Positions 56,516-64,000 of a stretch of 64,000 nucleotides of DNA are shown here, in pieces. The translations under genes and the position numbers were made by a program. Each line of letters begins with the position of its first letter. The first letter of the stretch is position 1. Origin of the DNA: Yamagishiella unicocca (Eukaryota > Chlorophyta > Chlorophyceae > Chlamydomonadales > Volvocaceae); the NCBI GenBank assembly GCA_003116995.1, contig BDSL01000049.1, positions 496,001-560,000 of the forward strand. Reading direction: 5' to 3'. A model generated the notes under the pieces. It was not told the origin of the DNA and did no database searches. It was given only the letters and a program-made list of their open reading frames with translations.

Positions 56516-57824
56516 TCTTTAATGATTCCGATCACTTCTATGCTTTGTCCATGAACAGTCTTCGGGGAGCTTCCGGAGTCGGGCAGTTGCAAAGATTGCG
56601 ACGTTTAAAAAATAGTTTGTATTGAAGCCGATACTGGGTACAACTACAGGCAAAGACAACCACTTCCAAACTTAATCATGTAGAAGGGATTATAGCAAGG
56701 ACCTGCTGGTAACTGTACAGCGCAGGCTATATACGTACGGAAGTGGCACGCGACTCCTTACCGTACGCAGCACGTCAGGCAATGTGCGCATGCGATGCGT
56801 GAGGTGCGCTCACAGAAGGCCCAGATCGCCTGATATTGTGCCAAGGCGCACACGTGCAACCCTCGTTCGGCCTCCCGCCGGCATTGCTGCACGCCCCTCG
56901 ACAACCTTCGCCCCCGAAGCCCGAACTCCTGAGCCCCTGTTTCTGCCCTACCCACTGCGGTGTGGCTTTGCCTTTACCTACCATTCTGCCGTGCAGCCAC
57001 CCCGCACTCAAGTGCTGGTGAACCTGGATCCTGCCTGCCTGCCTGCTTCCCCGAAGAACCACGAATCGCGGTCTCATGCTTGTCGACGAGACCCCTATGT
57101 ACGATTTCACATCCACTAAGCTTGCATGGCACGTAGGTCTTCTTGTTTTGCGGGTGGCAGCACCCGGAACGATGTGGCCGCTACCCTACCAGTCCAGCAG
57201 GGGCTCCAGCCGCTTACCGCTACCTATTCCGCCACCACCTTTATCCTGCGGCTGCTGAACCACCAGTTGCCCAGTCCACTCCTCAGCGCGTATCGTGTCG
57301 TCTCATCCGCTTGTCGTGTCATGTTGTCTTCCGCTGCGACTTCGCTACTTGCACAAGCGGCCGAGATGCTATTAACCCTCCGCAGCCCGGCGCGCACGAG
57401 ACGGGGCTGAGTCGCGCTGCCCGGACGGCAGCCCGGCGCTTAGGGTGCGAGCATGTATCACCCTCCCTCTCGGCGGTGATGTGGTGCCTTGCATGGTGCG
57501 CTAGACGCGGCCTCGGCTGCAAGGGGGTGTGGGTGCAGCGCGGGTGCGGCCTCGACCACCTCGTAATTAACCTCCCGTTAACAATCGGAGCCGTCCTGAC
57601 GTTACAAACATCGGAGCCGTCCTGACATTGTAAACATCGAAGCCATCCTGACAATACGAAATAGCGCAGCGCGTCCTTCCCCTCGAGACATAAGAAAGCA
57701 CCACACCACACCGCAGACCGCCCAAACGAGGGATAACGGTACGACACCAAGACGCACAGCGCACTCGGTGCCGGCCGCCCCCCCCCCCCACGAGCGGGCC
57801 CCTGCTCTGCTGCCAGCGGCGCTC
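56516..57824. other. Spacer upstream of the small membrane-protein gene
   Basis: Contains the promoter of the gene at 55630-56515 and the 3' region of the WW-GYF gene. Plus-strand frames at 56784-57119 and 57143-57625 are proline/arginine-rich with no domain. A short tandem run (CATCG-AGCCGTCCTGAC) occurs at 57590-57650. Confidence 0.5.
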
Positions 57825-60170
57825 TCACAACGCTGCTGCCGCCCTAGCGACCCTCTTAGCCTTGGCCTCCCGCTGCTCCTTGAGCTTCCTGCGCGCCCAC
57901 AGCTGCGGCAGCTGGTCTTGACGCCACCGCTTGGCCTTCGCCAAGTAGTCCTCGATCTGATCCGGATCCACCCACCCGCCGTACTCGCCGTACAGCGTCT
58001 TCGCCGTGTTCTGTGGCGCGGCGTCCGCGCCCACCGCCGTCAGCCGGCCCGAACGCGGGTCCCGTACGTACTCCGTCGGCACGCCGTGCTCGTCCACCGG
58101 CCCCCCTGCTGCCGCCGCCGCCGCCGTGCCGTACGCCGCCTGGCCCGATGCCGCCCCCCAGCTGAAGTTCACCACGTCCGCAAGGCTCCGCCCCGCCGCC
58201 GCCGCCTGGCGCGCCAGCACCACCACCTCATCATCCGGCGGCAGCCCCGACAGCACCGCCTCCGCATACTCCAGCATCGACTCCTCACGGCTCCGCGGCC
58301 GGCTGGCGCCGCCGGCGTCGGCGGCGGCTTCGCCGCCGCCGCCATGCCCCGCCGCAGGCGCGGCGGTGGCGTGTGAGTACTGTGCGCCGTACTGTGCGCC
58401 GTACGGCGCGCCCTGCGCGTAGGCCGCCGCCGCCGCGGCGGCTGTGGTGCGGAGCCAGTGGTCGTGCACCGGCGCCGGGGGGGAGGTGCCCGGCGGCCGG
58501 TGGCCTGGGAACCTGGTCCGCCAGTCCGCCAGCAGCGGGCCGTCGCCCAGCAGCTCAGCCAGCTCTATCCCGGGCAGGCCGCAGACGATGGCCTCCTCCG
58601 CTGACGCGGGACCCGCCGGCCGACCCATGGGTCCGTCTGCGGCCCCGGACACGACCGAAGGCGAGGCGCCGCGGCCGGAGGCCGGCGAGGAAGGCGCTGG
58701 CGCCGGTTCCGTTCGAGCTCGCTTCGGCGAGGGCCTGTCATCATCGTCGTACTCAACTTCCGGCGCCGCCACCGCCGCCGCCGCCGCCGCCTCGGCTTGA
58801 GAAGTTGCTCCGCCGCCACCGTCACGGTCGCCGTCCGCTGCGGGGCCTTCCCCGCCTTCGGCCGCCGCTGCCTCCCCCTCAAGTGCTGCTGCCTCACCAC
58901 CGTCGCCGCCTCTTACGCCAGTCAGGTCGTCTTCATCACTGCCGTCCGTCTGGGCATCCGTGTATTCCCCCAACCCAAGTGACGACGCGGCGGCCTCCTG
59001 CCGCGCCGCCGCCGCCGCCGCCACTCCGCCCGTCCCTTCCGCGTCCCCCGAAACCGCCGCCACGGCTTCCTCCCCTCCCCGCGCAACCACCTCCACGCCT
59101 CCTGCCCCTTGAGCAGCCTCCTGGGCTGGAACCGGCCCGCTCTGCTCCAGCCGCCCGTGTGACCCGTGGGTCTGCTGCGGCTGCAGCTCCACGTACCAGA
59201 CCAGCAGGTCCATGGGCAGGAAGGAGCGCCAGGCCCGCAGGTGGTCCTGCTGGAAGGGGCCGTGGAGGGCACCCGCGCGGTCCCTGCAGCGGCGTGGTGC
59301 ACAGCATGTGGGGGGTTTGGGGTGGAATGGGAGGTGGCAGGGAAGGGGAGGAGGAGGGTTACATAAAAGAACCGGTAACTCGACATGGGAGGAGGAGGGG
59401 AGGAGGAGGGGAGGAGGAGGGGAGGAGGATGCCTCTCTCCAGCGCAATCGTTCGGGGAGGCGGGGGAGCATGGCGGGAGCATGGCGGGAGCATGGCGGGA
59501 GCATGGCGGGAGCATGGCGGGAGCATGGCGGGGTCATGGCGGGGTCATGGCGGGGTCATGGCGGGGTCATGGCGGGGGAGCATGGCGGGGTCATGGCGGG
59601 CGCCTCTCCAACCGCGGGCAGTTCACCTACCGGTAGTACCAGCCGCTGCTGGTGATGCTCGTCCCGGGGGGTCTGGATGCGTCGCCGGCTCCGCAGGGGG
59701 CTGCGGCTGCCGGCTGGGAGGGCGGCTGGGACGGATGGGCGCTTGGGGCGGACGATGCGGCAACGGGGCAGCCAGTGGCGCCGCCTGGGGCTTCACCAGC
59801 GGAGCCTCCCTGGCCGCTAGCAGGTGCCGCAGTCGCCGCAGCTTCGGAGCCAGGGGCTGCGGAGTGCGGAGCCCTGCGAGTGGCACCGCGGGTGGCGTAC
59901 AGGAGCAGGGCGTGTGAGGCAGGCGACACTGGTGGGAAACACGTTGGCGGGTTGTGCGACGCAAGGCGACGAGGGTGGAAGCGCGGGAACCGGCGGAGGC
60001 GTCACCGGAAGAAGCGAGCGGAGTTGCGCTGATCTGGGGTTGACTTACGGATGCGGTTGGACCCAGGATGTCGCTCCAGTTACACGGTTGAAGTAGTACC
60101 AGTGCCCCGTCGCCTGGTCAGGTGCGCACTCCCAGCCGGCCGGCAGAGCCTGCTGGGAGTGAGATTCCAT
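57825..60170 (-). CDS. WW and GYF domain protein, probable pre-mRNA splicing factor
   Basis: Three exons in phase: 60170-60049, 59873-59631 and 59283-57825, giving about 607 residues. The N-terminal WW domain reads LPAGWECAPDQATGHWYYFN, then ATSWVQPHP (about 9-41). After an Ala/Pro/Ser-rich linker a GYF-type signature straddles the second intron: SGWYYRDRAGALHGPF, then LRAWRSFLPMDLLVWYVE (about 117-150). Both modules bind proline-rich ligands. The remainder is Ala/Gly/Glu-rich with an acidic SDEDD patch, a basic SPKRARTEP motif that could serve nuclear import, and a C-terminal block TLYGEYGGWVDPDQIEDYLA followed by a Lys/Arg-rich helix. WW plus GYF suggests a spliceosome-associated protein. 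The exon 2 acceptor could also lie 18 bp further in. Confidence 0.78.
59469..59600. repeat. CATGGCGGGAG / CATGGCGGGGT tandem repeats, WW-GYF intron 2
   Basis: About six GAGCATGGCGG units followed by six GTCATGGCGGG units, all within the second intron. A GGTTACATAAAAGAACCGG segment at about 59358 resembles the dispersed intronic element. Confidence 0.9.
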
Positions 60171-60591
60171 TGCTGTCCAAGCACTAGGGCGTGCAGCGCT
60201 GCATAGGAGGACTGAGTAATTGTAATTGGACTACAGGACTAGCGAGCGAACGAGTGCTTGAGCGGCACACGGGACACAGGCGCAAATGAATGATATATAA
60301 AGTATGATCTTAATAGTAATAAGACGCTGTAGGACTAGCCAACCTTCGTAGCATGGCGGTCATATGCACGGATGCATGCTGAGGTGACCATTGTTCAACG
60401 CACACTCGAATCGCTCTAGTTGAACATTACGCAGCCACATATACTCGTATTTTACAGAGTGCGAAGCCTGAAACTGTTGTTGCCATTGCCGGCACTCCAG
60501 CATTTTTCCTTTTTGCCACCTGTGGCATGTCTTACATCCGCTGAAATAACTGTAGTTGTTTAGCCCGCTTCGGGGCAGCGGGATAGCAGTT
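60171..60591. promoter_or_regulatory. Bidirectional promoter region between WW-GYF and PRL1 genes
   Basis: A 421-bp AT-rich spacer between two divergent start codons. A TATATAAA at 60294-60301 reads toward PRL1 about 290 bp upstream of its ATG and is a possible TATA box. Shared regulation is inferred from the geometry. Confidence 0.5.
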
Positions 60592-63500
60592 ATGGCCGCC
60601 GCGGAGGCTCCGGAGTCGTTTGCGCCTGATATCCCAACGGAGACGAAGACTGTGAAGGCCCTGACTCTTCAATCACTCAAACGTACATATGACCTATTTG
60701 TTAGCAATTATGGCCAACCTACACCGCTTGACGAGAGCAGGTCCGTCCTGGATCGGGGAGGGACCCAGCGGCAAGGCGCACGCTACCGCAGCGAACATCG
60801 AGGGGAGCTTGACATGTAGCGTTTGTATGCAATTTGGACGGTCCTCCTTCGGAGGGCCTGGTTGCGCGAGGGAGCGGAAGGGCGTGAGTGCACACACCCC
60901 TCGGGACCATCCGTCCCATATTCAGGTGGCGATGCAAGGCCTGCAATGCAACTCCGCCTCCTGCCTGTGGAACCTCTCTTTCCTTGCTGTCCGGGAAAAC
61001 CTCAATCCTTCCCGCCCGCCCACCGTCCCTGGCTCCTCTCCCCCACCGCCCCACCGCCCTCACCCCTCAACGCCCCGCGCTACCCGGGCTCCTGCACCTG
61101 CACTCTGTCCCTCACCCGCTCCGCTCCGGAACCAACTACCTCTCTTCTACCCCCAGCCAACTCTTGAAAGCGGCGATTAAATTCCGGGACGAGTACAGCA
61201 ATGTGAACCATCTGGTGGCGCCGACGGCGGCGCCAAAGGCGACAGCCCAGCTGCCGCCCTCAGCAGCAGCAGGTGAGAGGAGGGGATGGCTCGCGCTGGG
61301 AAGTAGAGGCGCGCATGGGGGCAGCGAACCTTGGACGGGACTGGCTGAAGAGCACGCGAATGAATGGTTAGTAAAGCGTGTGGTACAATGGTACCAGTGG
61401 TTTGGGTTTTGGGGGCGGCGGCACTACGCAGCCCAATGGGGGCGGTGTGGGGTCGATCCACGCGGGAGGGCGGTGGTAGTGGGGCCGGGGAGGCCACCTG
61501 GGCAGGGCCGGGAGGAGTGGCGCCGGGGATTGAAGTGGTTCCGGGATGACTATCTTACCGGTGTTGCTACTGCTGACGGTGGTGTTGGTGGCTGTAGCCG
61601 TTGTATCGCTATGTGGTGCGGGTTCGAGTGGCTGCAAGCCCGACTGCAGGGGCTGGGGGGGGTGTGGTGAGGGGTGAGGGGTCGTGGGGCTGGCTGGCTG
61701 GCGAACGTTTGTGCAGTCCGGGCTGGATGGGTTGGGTGGGGAGGAGATGGCGGGGCGGCGGCGGCGGAGGAGGAGGTGGCGGCGGAGGAGGAGGAGCAGC
61801 AGCAGGCGGAAGAAGAGGGTTTCTGATTGGCGGGGTGTGGTGGTGGTGGTGGCGGTGGGGTAGCGGCGGCACTCCAGCACTGTGCGGTTGGAGACCCCTA
61901 GCCACCGCCACCGCCCTCATCACACCTTGCGCTCGCCTCCGCGCCCCTCCCCCCGCCTCAGTCCTTCCTCCGCACCTGCACCCTCACATGCACCTGCACC
62001 CCCACACGCACCTGCACCCTCACACGCACCTGCACCCTCACACGCACCTGCACCCTCACCCTCCCACACCATCCTCGCACACCGCCATGCCAACGCCCTG
62101 CAGGCCCCAGTGGGCGTGTCGCCGCGGGCGCAGCCGACGGCTCCCCTGCAGCCGCCGGCGCCTCGCGGCCCGAGTCGCGCTCCAGCCTGGCGAAGCTCAT
62201 CGACAACATCCCGGCGCCAGCCGCTCCCGGCGGCGCGAAGGCGGGCCAGCAGCAGCTGGCGCTGTACCAGCCGCCCGGCGGCGCGGCGGCGGCTGCGGGG
62301 TCGGCGGAGGCGGCGGCGCAGCAGCGCGCGGTGATGGCGGTGATCAGCGACAAGGGCGGGAGCAGCTCGGCGGCGGTGTCGCGGCGGCTGGCGTCCAAGT
62401 GGCCGCGACCCGTGTGGCACGCGCCGTGGAAGATGTACCGGGTCATATCCGGCCACCTGGGGTGGGTGGCGGCTGGAGGGGAGGGAGGGGCAAGGAGGGG
62501 AGGGAGGGGCAGGGGTATACCTGGAGGCGTGGTGGCGGCGGCCGGATCCGGGTCCAGGGAGGCAGCGGGTCCGGGTCCAGGGAGGCAGCGGGTCCGGGTC
62601 CAGGGAGGCAGCGGGGTGCCGCTTCTGGTGGTTGCGCGTCGGCGGAGGAGCGCCCTCCACCTGGCGGATTGCCCCCCTGGAGCATTCCGCGCACCAGGCT
62701 CCCAGGCACGATGGACCTCTGCCCCACGCGCACTCCTCCTATCGCTCCTCACCACCCTTTTGGCCCCCCCCCGCTCCTCACTCCCCTGACCCCCCCAGGT
62801 GGGTGCGCTCCGTGGCTGTGGACCCGGGCAACGAGTGGTTCGCCACCGGCAGCGCGGACCGCACCATCAAGATCTGGGACCTGGCCAGCGGGCAGCTCAA
62901 GCTCACGCTGACGGGCCACATAGAGCAGGTGGGGGGGCGGCAGGCAGGCTGGCTGGCTGGCTGGAGAGGGGACCTGCGGGCGGGGTACGGAGGAGTCCTC
63001 AGGAACGAGAGGATTCAGAGGGACGGGGCTGTCACCCCGGGCATGTCGGCTGGCAGCCCGCTTCGTACCGGGGCTGCATGATGCAGCCCCCCCCCCGCAT
63101 CCACGGGTCTTCCTCGAAACCCAACCAACCAATTCCGAGGTTGAAGACGTCCCCGGCATCCGACCCGAGTCCGTGCCCCACCACCAAGGCGCCAACCCGC
63201 CTCGGCCTCTTTCCCCGAGCTCCTCCACCCCGCTGGGTCCTCCCCCCCTTTCATGGGACACACTGAAAGGCATGTCCGAAAACTGTTCGCCGGCATAGTT
63301 TCTGCACTCCGTCCCCTAGTTCTTAGCACCGGGTCTCCTCGCCACCCCTCTCCCAGGCCAAACTTTTCCTTATCATGTTTACGTCTTCCGAAGCGCCGAC
63401 CCACCGGTTTCCTCGCCACCCCTCCCAGGTCACCGGGCTGGCTGTGTCCGCCCGTCACCCCTACATGTTCAGCTGCGGCCTGGATAAGATGGTCAAGTGC

Positions 63501-63884
63501 TGGGACCTCGAACAGAACAAGGTAGGACGCGCGTCAGGACGGGGGCGGGGCGAGCGGAGAGGACGGGTCGCGTTTGGCTTCTCGTGTTTCTCCACCTCCT
63601 GTGCCGTACCGTAAAACCCCCTGCTGGCCCCCTCTCCTTCCCTGCCCCCCGCCCTCCAAACCCGTCCGGCGCCCCTCGGCCCTCTCCAGGTGATTCGCTC
63701 CTACCACGGCCACCTGTCGGGCGTGTACTGCATCGCGCTGCACCCCTCCCTGGACATCCTCATGACCGGCGGCCGCGACAGCGTGGTTCGCGTGTGGGAC
63801 ATGCGGTCCAAGGTGCAGGCCATGGTGCTGTCGGGGCACGACCAGACGGTGTGCTCGCTGCTCAGCCAAGCGCCGGACCCGCAG
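60592..63884 (+). CDS. PRL1: PRL1/PLRG1 WD40 spliceosomal protein, partial at 3' end
   Basis: Six exons in phase: 60592-60740, 61157-61272, 62104-62461, 62799-62928, 63429-63521 and 63690-63884; later exons lie beyond the window. The N-terminus [15 protein letters not shown] leads into [24 protein letters not shown] and [11 protein letters not shown], which match PLRG1/PRL1. An Ala/Gly/Pro-rich linker follows, with [11 protein letters not shown], then [22 protein letters not shown] repeats begin [20 protein letters not shown] then [40 protein letters not shown], and [23 protein letters not shown]1 is a core member of the Prp19/NineTeen complex that activates the spliceosome. Four or so WD repeats should follow outside the window. 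Introns 2-5 contain tandem and dispersed repeats. Confidence 0.95.
61975..62065. repeat. 18-bp CACCTGCACCCTCACACG array, PRL1 intron 2
   Basis: Five imperfect copies of an 18-bp unit close to the exon 3 acceptor. It gives spurious His/Pro and Val/Arg frames. Confidence 0.9.
62536..62612. repeat. GGGTCCAGGGAGGCAGC array, PRL1 intron 3
   Basis: Three copies of a unit of about 24 bp (CGGGTCCGGGTCCAGGGAGG plus CAG) inside intron 3. Confidence 0.9.
63097..63120 (-). repeat. Dispersed intronic element core, PRL1 intron 4
   Basis: On the minus strand it reads TCGAGGAAGACCCGTGGATG, identical to the leading core of the copies at 13337 and 37058. It is antisense to PRL1. Confidence 0.7.
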
Positions 63885-64000
63885 GTGCGACGAGCGGCGG
63901 GGGCGGCCAGGGGCGAGGGCGGCCAGGGGCGGGGGAAGGAAGGCTTTTGGGGGCCCGGACTCCCGGGGACAGGATCATGGACAGGGGCAGAAGGCTGGGC

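Noticed and set aside
58373..59917. Plus-strand 514-residue frame
   Set aside because: It is antisense to the WW-GYF gene, rich in Pro/Arg/Gly from GC-rich codons, and runs through a tandem repeat; the minus frame carries WW and GYF signatures.
61601..62911. Plus-strand 436-residue frame
   Set aside because: It reads through PRL1 intron 2 and is out of frame with PRL1 exon 3; the exons spliced in phase give the PRL1 protein.

Overview
The window is nuclear DNA of a green alga, most likely a volvocine (Chlamydomonas/Gonium/Volvox group, Chlamydomonadales). The reasons are GC-rich coding sequence with C/G-ending codons, many short GC-rich exons cut by repeat-filled introns, and single genes whose assembled products read clearly as plant/algal proteins (plastid Mg-chelatase subunit D, ATP-citrate lyase subunit A, plant-type PDH kinase, VDAC, PRL1). 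The species cannot be fixed from the sequence. I assembled gene models by hand from splice-site phase; in every recognised gene the exon phases close exactly.

Layout. 1-511: two weak minus-strand exon candidates (one malic-enzyme-like). 2065-2967 (-): single-exon tail-anchored unknown. 3222-5801 (+): ZNF830-type nuclear protein without its zinc finger. 6718-7114 (-): weak small gene. 7426-9222 (+): secretory-pathway nucleotide-sugar glycosyltransferase. 9480-11250: decayed retroelement. 12891-16591 (-): mitochondrial PDH kinase. 18778-21431 (-): ATP-citrate lyase A. 22910-26601 (-): undescribed proline-rich protein with an N-myristoylation start. 28482-29539 (+): mitochondrial porin. 31476-39774 (-): CHLD, 16 exons. 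41756-46041 (+): secreted GH10 glycoside hydrolase. 48756-52648 (+): coiled-coil protein. 55630-56515 (-): small single-span membrane protein whose last exon lies in a 291-bp tandem duplication. 57825-60170 (-): WW+GYF protein. 60592-63884 (+): PRL1 WD40 spliceosomal protein, running off the window.

Functional links. PDH kinase and ATP-citrate lyase, adjacent on one strand, both act on the acetyl-CoA supply. The WW+GYF protein and PRL1 are divergently arranged over 421 bp, and both look like spliceosome-associated proteins. The rest is ordinary eukaryotic single-gene organisation, with no operons.

Notable non-gene structure: a short dispersed element found again and again inside introns of unrelated genes, three GC-AG introns in two adjacent genes, an ordered array of five CACGTG palindromes upstream of the ATP-citrate lyase gene, and very long simple-sequence arrays inside introns. 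I saw no CRISPR array, rRNA, tRNA or prokaryotic operon.
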